Assembly: GCF_036417845.1 (NCBI RefSeq)
Contig: NC_090020.1
Location: 42,020,425-42,084,424 of the forward strand
Origin: Apteryx mantelli
Lineage: Eukaryota; Chordata; Aves; Apterygiformes; Apterygidae
Length of the DNA: 64,000 nucleotides
Direction of reading: 5' to 3'
Position 1 is the stretch's first letter; each line of letters starts with the position of its first letter. Positions 1-12,800 of the stretch are shown piece by piece. The notes under the pieces were generated by a model, which saw only the letters and a program-made list of their open reading frames with translations, had not been told where the DNA came from and ran no database searches. A program made the position numbers and the translations under genes.

Positions 1-790
1 CATAAAAAAACATAACATTTATCACTGGTTCATACTTTTTTTTCCCCCTGTTCTACACTCTGGAAAACCTCATTTTTTAAAAATAACTAAAGAAGAAACC
101 CAGACACATGCACACATATCCTGAATGAGTCTAACAACCACCTGTCAAGTGCTGCAGTTTGGAAATACATATTCACCTAGGAAAAGAGCTTGCTACTGCA
201 GTAAATAATATGTTAAGAATTTTGACAGGAAGAACAAGAAATATTTTCAAGCCTCCTCATCAAGATGTCCATTCCTCCTTAATATACCTAATTTAAATCT
301 TATCCTCTTAGAGGTGCAAGGATGCAACCACTGTCAAAGTAATTTCAGGTAAACATTACAAAACTACTGTGATACAACCTTGGAGAAATAATTAAAAGTT
401 CTGCTAGTTAATATCAAATGATAAGAGCAACAGCATGAAGCAACAGAAGAACAGCGTGTAGCATAAATAATCAGCTTAAATAATCGGCTCATTCCTTTTC
501 AGACCACCTAAAGCGAAAACAATTACAGATTTATTTTTATTATTTCAAAGATTAGGCATGAGTGTACTAAGTACACCACCGAAGAGCAATACCTGATCCC
601 ACTTTTCCAAAGAACAGAGTTTCACAGTTCCTTCAACAATGCAGCAGGTTGCCTCTACTCTCCCCCACCCCTTGCAAAAAGAAGATGCAACAAATCCAGT
701 TTGAAGCAGTGTCTCCCTATTTCCATTTATAATGTGGCTACAAGAAGTGTTGTCATAGTGACAAGCAAATCCACAACACAAAGGACTGAC

Positions 791-842
791 CTGAGGTTGG
801 TAATGGCTTATACAGCTCCAGATACTGCTCACCATGCAGCAT
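791..842 (-). CDS. HSD17B4: HSD17B4 coding exon 14
   Basis: 52 nt, acceptor TTACATAG and donor CAG|GTCAGT. It encodes [17 protein letters not shown] plus one G, matching human [18 protein letters not shown]. It is hidden within an unrelated open frame on the same strand. The next exon (human GKLKCEAVVADVLDKG segment) was searched for in 1-790 and is absent, so the gene continues left of the window. Confidence 0.93.
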
Positions 843-3800
843 CTATGTAAAGACAGGCAATGCTATAACAATCAATATATTCTATTGCTTCTCCCATCAC
901 AATTACAAATGAATGTACAGATATTTCAGGAAGGAAACAAAAATATTACAAGTTTACAGAAGGGAATACATCTATATAGACAAATCTAGGAGTTTGCCTA
1001 CTGTAAGAACTTCACAGCCCACTAAGTAAAAAAGGTCTAAACTACTATTCAAACTGTTAGCAGAGATTACCTATAGCATACAGCTACTATTAGAAAACAG
1101 CATTTCTCAAAATAAGACTTTTTTTTTTAATTTCCTCCCCAACAAAATATATTTTCAGAGCAAGATATAAGCTTTTGCATTTTAATAAAATATATTTATA
1201 ACAAGTTAGAATTTAAACACAAAATTGGTAATTCATAGCAGCTTAGGAAAACACAGCCTATATAAGTGAACTAGACAAATTACTTCTTAGGATGCAAGAA
1301 TACAAAACACTGAGTTTTCCTTTCCTAGAAGGAAGCACACTTATAAGTATTATAAACATGCTGATTGCCATCAATTTATAATTACATAAAGCATAGACAA
1401 AAATAGTTACTTAATTCTTTCATACCTTTGTGAAATCAATATCTAGTCCTGGAAGAGAAGGAACACCACCAAAAATTGAAGTCTGAGCAGGAATAACTCC
1501 AAAGCTAGGTAAACAGCAGAACTCTTCACTTCCTTCAAAGAGAAATTTTAGGTGATCTGGATCCTTAGTTGACATTCCCACACCAAGAGCATATAGAATA
1601 GGCTCTAAGTGAGTATATGTATACACTTTGGTAGCCAATTCCCGGCCAATGATGTTTGCCTAGAAATTAGAAGTTAGCATAAAATAAAACTTGGTACTCT
1701 TTAATATTACACATGTATTCTTCCTACAATTCTCATATCAAGCAATACGTGTTTGAGCATTTTTTTAAAAGTATAGTTGCATGTAAATGTGCTGTGTAAG
1801 CAATAAATATGCTGTAACGCATTACTGTATTTGTTGCAGTCCAGGAAACCCTACCACAATGCATTATAGCTTTCTGCAAGCAATTTACTTCAAGAATAAA
1901 TGGTGTAACTTCATATGGCTCAGCTCCCAGCCGTGTTATAAATATCTTTTGAAAACCAATCATGAGTGAAATAATTAACACTGTAATAAAATTAGGAAGA
2001 GTAAAAGTACATATAAAAAAGGAGAGAGACAGAGAACAAAAAAATGAATTGCCTAGCAAGCCCCTGCTCCTGTTTCTGAACAATACCCTAATTAAAGATG
2101 CTTGCAGAATTTACAAGCACTTGTATCATAGAGGATTCAATACATTTAACCTCAAGAGTTCCACCAACAGTAAGGAAAGTGAAGAGCGGAATCTGGAGAT
2201 GTTTCTTATTCCACTTTCTCATTCCACAGTTTAAACCCACCTTTCTTTTTGCAGACAGCAAGCCGGAGTGGAGGTTGATTACCAATGGAATAAGCTTCTT
2301 TGCTGAAGGTTTTCAGCTAGCTATAAGTGTGCCTTGTAGGAAGAGGTACTTACAGTGTCAACAGCTGAAGAGACGACTGAACCAGAGCTTGTGGAATTCA
2401 TAGAAACATTTCCTTGAGACTCTATCTGACTTAGAGCATCATTCAAAACACTTATGGACTCTAGAGAAAGGAAAGGAAAAAATCATTGGAAAACAGCCAG
2501 AAATAAGATACTTCAATCTGACATGCCACAAACATGCAAGCAAATGAGCCTTAGCTTAGTACTTCTCAATTCATTTTTAAACACAAAAAACATATACTTA
2601 CCAGTTGAGCACAGTGCTGCATTTTATAGACATCTATGCACTAGTTAGCGATAAGCAGTCTCTACACCTGCTCCATCAGTTCTGCACCCAGTAGTCAACT
2701 ATGACATTTATTTCAAGTGCCTGAAACACAACTCATGCTATACAGCAACAGCTAAGCCAAATAGAATACGTCAGCAAATATTTGATTTCTTTTATTCCCA
2801 GAACCATGGTATTAAGAGAAGATAATGAGCATTATTTTTCAACTGTCTCAAAAGTAAGCATCTGAAAGTTAGTACACCTCTCCTTATCTTTAAAATTATT
2901 TGCAATACAAGTAACTGGGCATCTCTCCTCGTGGTTATCCTCTTCCCTGAATCACATTGTAAGGAAAAATACAACTGAGGCTTGAACAATGTCAAGATTA
3001 CAAGAGATGATGCATAGAGGAAATACAGAGCTCAGCCACGGTAAATGCAGACCATCAAGGACATCTGTCTCCTTGAAGCTCAATATGGATAAAATCGATA
3101 TTGAGCATTCTGGTGTTAGAAAGGGTCAGACAGAAAGTGGTGAAAATCATGCACAGAGGAAAAAAGTGTTTAAAGTAATGGAGAAACACATTATTTAACT
3201 ACTTTTACCTTTTAGCTGCTCACTTCCACTGCGTGGGTGTCCATCTCAGCTTCTAAACTCATATCCCCATACTGACTCCCACTGTCCCTCAGGCTCCTAC
3301 CAACTGTGCTTCTATTGCACAGCATTCTTCTAAATATCCCTCAAGCTAGCTGCATATTTCTCTTGTAGATTTTTGATTTCCTAAACTTCAGTTTGCTTCC
3401 CAATCTTGCTGCCAGTACCACTGTAATATTTTATTTGTGGCCCGAGTCTCATGAAAAAATAGGAACATCTACCAGACAAATGTAAAGTTGTAGCCACTTC
3501 CACTAAACACAAGCTGTGGCTTTGGGTACAGGCGCTGTCGCTTTGCATAAAGCTGAAAGCATGCAAGATATAAGAAAGCTGTAACTGACGAGAACCCTTT
3601 AAAAGGAAATCCATCATGAAATGCATGAAGGAAAGGCAATATTGAGCTGCTGGGAGAAGCAGACTGCTTCTACCACTCTTGCAAGGTTAGAACAGCAGCT
3701 TTAGAAAGACATTGCTTTAGAATCTGCAAGGGAAAAGTTTTGATTTCTGAATAATTCTGAATGTTTCCCTCCTTTTTATGTCCACAACCCATTTTCCATG

Positions 3801-6800
3801 CAGGGAAATAATTATCATTTTTAATGGTGAAATCACAAAAGTAGATTACCAATATATATTTTACATGCAATTACATACATTAAGACAAACAGTAATAGAG
3901 AAACCAATAATTTAAAGTATGCAGAATGCTGCAGTCTCCTGTATAAGGAGTCTTTCTTCCAGAGTACATGAAATGACACGACTCTAAAAATGGCTAATTA
4001 TTTAGTATACAGGTGAATATTAAGGTTATGTGTTGGGGGTTACCCTAACTCTAAAAGGCTTCAGCAGAAGCGGTTTTTAAACTTTGGCCTATGGCTATAT
4101 TTGTAGTCAGCAACAGTACTTGACCTGGACCATATCAGAATCATTTAAGTAAGAGTCTTGCTGATTTTCAAAGCATATTTATGTGGAAAGAGCTCTCTTT
4201 TAGGATGGAAAGTTCTTTCAAGGGCTCCTGGGTTTATTTCTTTACATCCATGATAAAGACATCTAAAGCATGAGATGCGTGTATGGCTGTAGACCCAAAC
4301 TTCTTGAGAGATTTCAGTAGAAAGTATACAATATGCATACATTTATGTTCCAAAGAGGTCTTAATAACTTTAATATCAACACCATTTTTAAAAAGAAACC
4401 TTTCAGGCAGTTTACAGGGGTATAAGTAAGCTACTAGAATATCACCAAGGGAAGGGAAAGATTTTTTTTTAAAGACCAAAGAAGAAAGTTGCTTTCTTTT
4501 TTCCTGAGCTATTAGCTTACTAAACTCTTCCAGTCAAGAACCCCAATACTATATTTCTTTCATCTTTAAAGGGCTGCAACAGTAATGTGTGAGTGATGTG
4601 CCTCAACGTACTAATTCACTTCAGTCTTCACTGGCCTTCTGCTGCCTGGTCTAAGAAGTTGGACTAATGCCTATAGCATTAAATTTACAGTGATATTCTA
4701 GTAGTTGACCAGATATGAAACCTTTATGTGAGGTAGGGTTACAATTTCAAAGGAGAAGTAAATTAGATTATTGTATTAAATACTACAGAGGTTAAGATCA
4801 AGTCCATTGTTATGGGCTACCAGCTTGCCAAAAAAAGAAACATGAAATATTACAAATTCATTAAGTAGTAACTACTTGCTCCACATAAATGTTTCTCTGC
4901 TTCTGGTTGCAGCACCTTGTGGTTGTCAGTAATAAATGCAGAGACATAAAAAAAACAGATTGTGAATTCATGCCCTTCAAGTTAGGAAGTGAGTTTTAGG
5001 GTAGTTCACACAATCTTCATTTTTTCTTTTTGTGCATTCATTCTGTGTACTGAATGTAAAAGAGGGGGAGGGAAGCATAGAGTGGTACATTATCATGAGG
5101 TTTCAGTCATGTAAACACAAAAGGAAGTCTGAAGTTAAGGTTTCACAAGCAAACTTAAATATGACAATTTCTACTTTTCAATACCTGACTTGACAAGCCA
5201 AGAGAGGTTCTTTTAAGATCCAAGAAATAGCATGGGAGGGTATAATCTCCTCAGAAACAAAAATAGTAGGAAATCTTTTTATTGATTTTGTCATTGTTAA
5301 TGTTGATTATTAATTGTCCTATTATCAATGAATTCTAAAACCTTAAATGTTCACTACCCCCAGCATGGTCTGCTACTATAGAGCAAATCATGAGCAGACA
5401 GCAGGAAAAGATTCACCTGAAGAAGCAAGGTTGAGCATAGCCATAGCAAAGCCTGGCTCTTTCCAAAAGTATTCCTCTCACTTTCTAATTTGGGGACATT
5501 GTATATGAACCATACCCCTAAAGTATGGAAGAACTGGCACCAGTGCTTAACTCTTTTAAACACATACAAAGGAAGCTGAAATTGAAGCTGGAACAATTTT
5601 TGTCTCATGTGCAAAGTTCTCATTTTTATATACACACACATATATATACATACACACCTCCCATGTATTTAATATTAATTTGCTCTACACCAGAAGTCAG
5701 CCTTTGAAATCAGCCAGAAGTCAGCCAGTGTGAATACTCAAGTTGCTTTCTGTACTTCTACAGCTTCTAAGAGAATTAAAAATGCACATGAACACAAGAG
5801 CTTGATAGAGACCTGCAAGATTCAGCTAAAACCTGCTAGCATGTTCAGAATTAAGGGCAAGATGGAGGGTAAGAGATACGGCTCTTACCAGGGGCAGAGG
5901 ACAGAGAACACTGACAGAACCAGTGCTGTTTTCTTAGAAAACAAAAACAGCTGAACATCTGTGCAATACATACTACAGTACTCTGTATGTAATACACAGC
6001 CTGCAGCCCAGTGAGCTGTCCTCCACCTATCTCAGAACACAACTTGATTTCTCCCTTTGGATAACAGGAAGAAAGACTAGGACACAAAAGGAAGTAGTGC
6101 CCTGTGAAGGCAAGGCCTACCAGACCTAGCTTTGACTTAAAGGGAATACAAGGAGGCAACATGCCAACGTGCAGTAGGTCTGATACACAACTGCAACCTA
6201 TTGCACATGCAGCACATGTTCAGAAGCTCCTGTATCACATCTAGTTTGGTCTTTCTGTGCATGCCCTGGTGCAGGGGTCCAGGACCTCACACTGTCTCAA
6301 AGCATGCAATCATGTTACCATGACAAATTTGTCAGCTGAGTTACAGCCAACTGCAAAGGAGAGTTTGATCAATCCTTCTCTAGTAAAGGCTCAGTCAAGC
6401 CACATTATTCTGCAATTGCTGCTGCCTAAGGGCGCACATGGAGTTCGTTACAGTGGCTCAGCTGATGCACAGAAACTTGGAAAGCCACTGTAACTTGATT
6501 CTGCGTCTTAACCCGAAGGCTTTGATTACGCACTGCTTATCTTCTTGGAAGACTTCTAGCTGATTCTGAAGCAGTATAAAGTAAGTTAGAACTATGAATT
6601 CAGTTTAATTATTAGCAAGAAAATTAGCATCATCATCCATATCAGGCAAAAGCTCTAACACAAAAGGCAGATTCACAGCTGCCTCAGAGGCCGTGACATT
6701 TTCACATTGGATTAAATACACTGTTATCATCTAATCCTGATACAAGGACCAGAGGAGAATGCATATTACAACAAAACTAAATCCTCAATCTCTATGACTT

Positions 6801-9800
6801 CATGAGGCCTAAATTGTCACATAGCTTGTTTTAAAAAAGAAAAAAAAAAAGAAAAAAAAAAGTGTCTGTTCTCAGATTTCTCTTTTGTTAAAAGGACATA
6901 ATGCAGTGAAGGTATACGTAACCATATCTTTTGCCAGTTAAACAGGACTATAACCAGAAATGTCCGGAAGCAGACAGGAACTGCCAGAACTTCTCCATGT
7001 ACACCAGGAACTAAGCTTGTAGGCTTAGGAAAAAACTATAGAGAACACCCAAAGACACCTGAGGCATTAAAAGCAAAATGAGGAGGCACGAATAGTCAGT
7101 TATTCACCCCACTGCATCAGAGAGCTTCTGAGGTGGGAGGTTGGAGCGGGGCAAAAGACTATTGCACAATCAGCAGCTGCTCATTCAGAAGGATGCAGGA
7201 CAACTAGCTACCAGGAATTATTGCTTTACTGAGCACATCGTCATGATATCCAAGAAACTTCCACAAGTTACTGAATTAAACACCAACGGCCAAATCAAGT
7301 GACAATTCGCTATTTCCTGTTAACAAAAATTGCACAAACCCTATAAAATCATTCTGGTACAGCAAGAGCTGTTTATCTTTCAGTTTACATATCAAGGAAA
7401 CGAGCTAAACCTAGAAACTTTGGAAGTGCTTAAAAAAGTTACAGAATGACAGAAAGAAGGGGGAAAAAAAATAAATCAGATCTTCTTAATCAGACTGGTT
7501 TTAAGAATCTAATCATTTAGTTTTAGAGGATCACCACTAATACATGAAAATGAGATTGTGCTTCCTGTCAGCCTTCAAAGTTCAGGGTCTCCAACAGCTG
7601 AAATACACAACTGCAAACGTGCTCTAGTTCAAACACTGAGTAAGGGTTGCTAAACAGGGCTCTAACTACATTATCAACCATAAATTAGATAATGAGCATT
7701 TAACTTGTTTATCCTGAAGAGGATGACTTCCCCCTGTGCTTTCAAAAAAGAAAATTCTGTGTAAAAAAAGTACAAAATAAATCCAAGTATTCAGTTATGC
7801 ATGGTTGTTACAGATGTAGGAGAAATTACCTTTCAAATAACACATGAGCATCCTACTTTTTGTAATCCAGAAGAAATTAAAGTCAAAATGCTCTTATCAG
7901 TATGCTCAAATAATGAATCAAGATTAACATCTCTGATTATGGGATTTTCTAGTGAATTACAAGCAAATACTTTATCTAATTGTATTTTTTATAATTGTAC
8001 GTGATGGTTAGTACATAATTGCTCTTCACAGCATCAAATAACTTAATGCTGGTAATAGATTTTAATGAAATCTTCTAAGAGTTTGAACTTGCAGATATTA
8101 GGCGTTGTAGCTTTTCATTTTTAATGCAAGCACTTTAATTAGTTTCCCTTATTTAACAGTCGAATGCCTTTAGGCAATGAAGTAGAGACTCTCATAGCAG
8201 GAAAAACTTTTAATGTAGTATTTAAAAATTAAATCTGATCAAATAATTTCTTCAGCATTTTGATCAATTCTTCTGCTAATTCTTACAGATAAGAAAATAA
8301 TTAAAGGTTTTTCATTCAGCCTAGCAGTACACCTCTGACTTGATGTCACCGAAAGGACAATGCTATATTTTGTCTAAGTTTATAACAGCACAACAGCTAA
8401 GGTAGGTTATCTGCATAGGGGACCTATGCTAAGGAACCCTTTACAAATTTCCTGACTATAGAAATCTGCTATGTTGTCCTGTAAGCACATCTTTTACTTC
8501 CTAAATCTAAAGTCCTGTCCAATTTTTGGTCCAAAGGGGAACAAGAGACAGATGTGGTCTATCATATGCAGAGTTTAGCCTGAAATGACTTTCAATGGAA
8601 ATCCCCATCTACAACATTTTTCTGCTTGCAACACATAAAAACATAGCAGTACAAGTGACAGGCTAGAAGACAGAAGCTATAAAACTGGGATAACATTGTT
8701 ATAAATGTCATTCCACAGCTGGAGAGAAAACATTTATAAGTTGACATACATTTGGAAAAGGGACATCTGTAAGTCAAAGACAAGTGAAAACAAAACAATG
8801 AATGTGATGCAGAACTACTGTACAGTTAGCCACATTACCAAGATCTGAGGAAAAGGACAAAGGGTCTACTCTTCTGGTTTTGTTTATGCATCTAAAAAAT
8901 GTATCCCTTCTGTTTCTATAAATCCTAGGGATTTCAAGACAAACTGCTTAAGCATCTACTGTGTTTTCTGGCAATCTAAAGATCTTTGAAATTCAACTGG
9001 TGTTGAATATAAGGATGCCCCCAAAACCCCTGTAAGCTGGTATTTCCTGATTCGACAAATACTCAACCCTTCAGCTAAATAACCACATGGATACTAAGAA
9101 CACACTGTCAGGGATATTAAACACCTGTAACTCACACTGGCAAATTTTGAGGGCAGCTTTTTGAGAAGTGTTGGAAAGCAGTGAAAAGGCAAAAAATAGT
9201 CTGTATGGTTTATTTAAGAACTATGACAACTATGGTTCTAAATAAAGAGAGAGACCTAAGACACAGGAGAGAAAGAAATCTTGGAAGATGAAAGAGAAGC
9301 AAGTACAGCAGCAGGAATGATCAGAGTCATTTTGGCAAAAGCCAGAGACAAAGGGTGAGAAGAAAGAAAGAAAAGAGGCAAAATATTGCCATAAAGAGAC
9401 AGTCATCTTGGTCACCAGCAAAAGGGTTGGTGCTACCCAAGAAGAGGAGGCAGGGAGGAAAAGCTCTCTTGCTGTGTTACACCAGTTGACTCCTTAACCA
9501 GACATCTTTTTGGTATGGAAATGTCTAGGACTAATTTCAGGATTCGAGGACTGAAAAGAACATACCATCTCTTAAAACATTGCTTCTACCTATATTTGGG
9601 TCCAATCAAATAAAACATTGCTTATAATTTGGCTGTAATACATAAAATAACACAATTCACTTTACTGGAAAACTCTTACGGAGAAAGATAAGCTGTCTTA
9701 ATTTGACAAATGAGAACACAAAAGTAGCCTCAAAAAGATCTGACTACTGAAAGAACAAATGATTAATGTTGCACATGCACAGAAGAATTAATTAATTTGG

Positions 9801-12800
9801 TAGACTTTTTATTTAAAGAAAAGCTTCAGTAAATGTCTGTCAAAAAAGTAATCTCTTTTAACCTTTGCTCGCCCAAACCATCTACATTATCAAAGTCTTC
9901 TTCACCTTGGATACTCCTGGGTTTGCTGGCACTATCAAAGTCACAGACCTTCTCCCATTTATCTCTCACTGCTTCAGGAGTCATTGGTTGATTCTTTCCT
10001 CTGACAATAGCACCCAAGGATCGTTCCCAGCGCACTAATAAAAAGAACGGAAATGGGAGACATTGACCAGAGAGTTCAAGCTGGTTATCACAGTAAGAAA
10101 TGAAGAAACTTTTCTTTTCTTTAGAGCACTTTTCATCTAGGTCACTGCTTGCAAGTCTGCGGAGAAAAGGAACAGTTTAAAAGCTCTCCAACATAATTCA
10201 CCAGTATCACTTTTAGTGGAAGGAACTAAAAGGGCTCACTGCTTTCCACTAATGCTTAGAAAAGCAAGAGCATTGGTTTTAAATTTCACTAAAGCCAACA
10301 ACAAACTGATTGCTCTTGGGAAATATTACATCAGGTTTTGGATCCTCTCTAGCAAAAAGTTGTAGCCAGTTTGCATCTAGAGACATTCTTTTCTGACAAG
10401 ATTTTGGCTATTGCTGCTTAGGATCTTCTGAAAGTCTTGGGAAACGATAGGGGAAATGTGAAAACTGCTTGTTATCTATTAAAGAATGTTTATACAGTAG
10501 CCAGCATCTCCAAATTGTTCCCACAGTCATATCTCAATACTGATACCTCAGAGAAAGTTACTGGTAACTTGACATGAAACCAGTTCTGGAAACTGGTAAC
10601 CAGGTAAACATGAAACCAGTTCTGGAAGAATACTGATTTCCTGGATCCCAATTAATCCTTTTTTTTTTTTGCTCCCAATTAGCAATTGGCAATGAATAAG
10701 GCCATACTGATACTCCATTAGTAGTGACCTGTTCTCATTTTAAAGGTCTCAACAGAAACTACTACAATGATGAAAAAGGTTCTTTTCTTCTGACCAGAGA
10801 TGAGGAGGAGCCAGAGATCTTCAGCTGCATGAAAACTCTACTCCTCGTGAAGCACAACAAAAGGTTTTACACTGCTGCTCTGGTTTGTTTAACCTGTTTA
10901 ATATGCTACCCAGGAAAAGCTGTCCAGAGCCAGTTCCAGAGCCATTAGAATGTTCATAGTCAATCAGAAATGGACAAAATTCACTGCTTTTTCAAGGGTG
11001 TGTGTGTGTGTGGGGGGGGAATGTCCCTTTGAAAGAAGGGGGAAGAACTTCTTGAATTTAATGGTCCTATTTTTCAACCCACACTAATGCTGATGGTATT
11101 CATGTAGGCTGGAAAGTCCTTACTGTAAGAAAATAACACTGTACTAGGTTCCATCTACTTAGGAAAAGAGTTAATGAGCTTTCACACACTCAACTAAGTT
11201 TCCCATCTGCTCAACAGTCACTGGTGTCCGTGAGTATTCTTTCCTCTCTTACTTAAGCTAGTTTCTGGAGTCACTCAAGGCAACTACTTAGCTGGCGCAA
11301 CTACTGGTAATTATAAGGCAAGTTGCCTCAAGAGGTCAATGTATATCAATAATATTTTTATAGGAGTGGCAAGGAACTTAAAAAAAGTCTGCTTACTAGT
11401 ATCAGTGATCAGTGGTACTTTTATACCATGAAAAAAGGAAGTAGTTAAGAAAGGGCAGCATGTATATGCCACAAGAAAAAAAAAATTAAAAATAAATAAA
11501 TACACTTTTGGCTTCAAGATATCCTTAGTATCCAAGAGTTAATGTTACTTAGGCAGATTTTCAATTACTGTTAATCAGCTCAAAGCATAACACAGCACAG
11601 CGTACAGAGTTTCACAGATTCCCATTTGTAGTGAAATTTGTCCCTTTTACTTAATATAAGTAGCCACCACAGAACCCTGGGTCTTCCCTAATATTCTCTG
11701 CTAAACAAACTGTCTTGAGTAGAGGTAACTACAAAAATAGGCTGCATAATTTTGTTGCCAAATGAAAACTCAAAGCCAACCTTGCAACACTGCAAACACT
11801 TACATTTTCCAATCCATCCGGCTCCCACCTGCCAAGAAAGAAAATCATCAGCTTATCATGTGTTACTAAACGAGGTTTTGGTGAAACAAAACTATAGTTC
11901 AGAACAAACTCAATACAGTGAAGTTTCTGAAATACTGCTAATTGTAATTAATTTTAGTTAAGCACTGGAATGCTATCAATATAAAATTTCAAGAACAAGA
12001 TATTGATGGGAGATAACTACTTCCATCCAATTTATGAGCTAACATTTTGATGAGTGTGCCCATATGCATTCCATAACTAAGTAATTCATCCTTTCTGCAA
12101 GTTGCTTTCTGTGTGTTTGAATGAAACATGAACTTCATTTTGAAGTAGTTGCTCTGGTACCTTTTTAAACACGTAGACTTAAATAAAATAATTGATTTTT
12201 TTTTCCATACTTTTTTTCCAGGGTGGGGGGGAAGCAGAAGTGAAGGATATAATCCCTTCTTTTGGATACTGAATAAACTATTAATAACATTACCTTAAGT
12301 AGTACTTACTCAAATAACTAGAGAGATGCAACTTAGCCACAAACGTAACACACAGATCTCTCCTAAGAAAATATATGCTTTTGTTTTGAAGATATTCAAC
12401 TTGGATTGTTCGAACCATTTCCCATTAGAACTACCTTTGGAATTGCAGGTATACGTGACAAAACCACTGACACTTTCTTTCCCTTCACACTTCCCTTAGT
12501 AGCATACAGGGGCCCACAGCAAATAAGAGCATATGTACCCTACTGAATGACATACATGCTTTGTGTATACAGAGCAGGAGTGACAATTTAAACACAAAAG
12601 TTCCAGCATAAGTAGATAGATCCCAAAATTTTAAAACAACCAATACTAACCACAGAGAAACTATGACAGATGGAAAGAAAACACTTATGTAAGAAAAGAG
12701 GCTTTCAGACCAGCATAAAGCTGAGAAAGCATATTATATAGCATACAGTTACTTAATTATGAAAAACAGCTCCCTCTTATTACTTCAGTTCAAGTTTTAA

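Larger units (their letters stand above)
1..2353 (-). other. HSD17B4: HSD17B4 introns 12, 13 and partial intron 14
   Basis: Introns 1660-2353 and 843-1425, and the window-edge intron 1-790. The minus-strand open frame over 545-835 is mostly intronic and only overlaps exon 14 by chance. Nothing else is recognisable. Confidence 0.8.

Noticed and set aside
545..835. 96-codon minus-strand frame as a gene or as HSD17B4 exon 15
   Set aside because: It is out of frame with exon 14 (791-842) and does not match the expected GKLKCEAVVADVLDKG segment.
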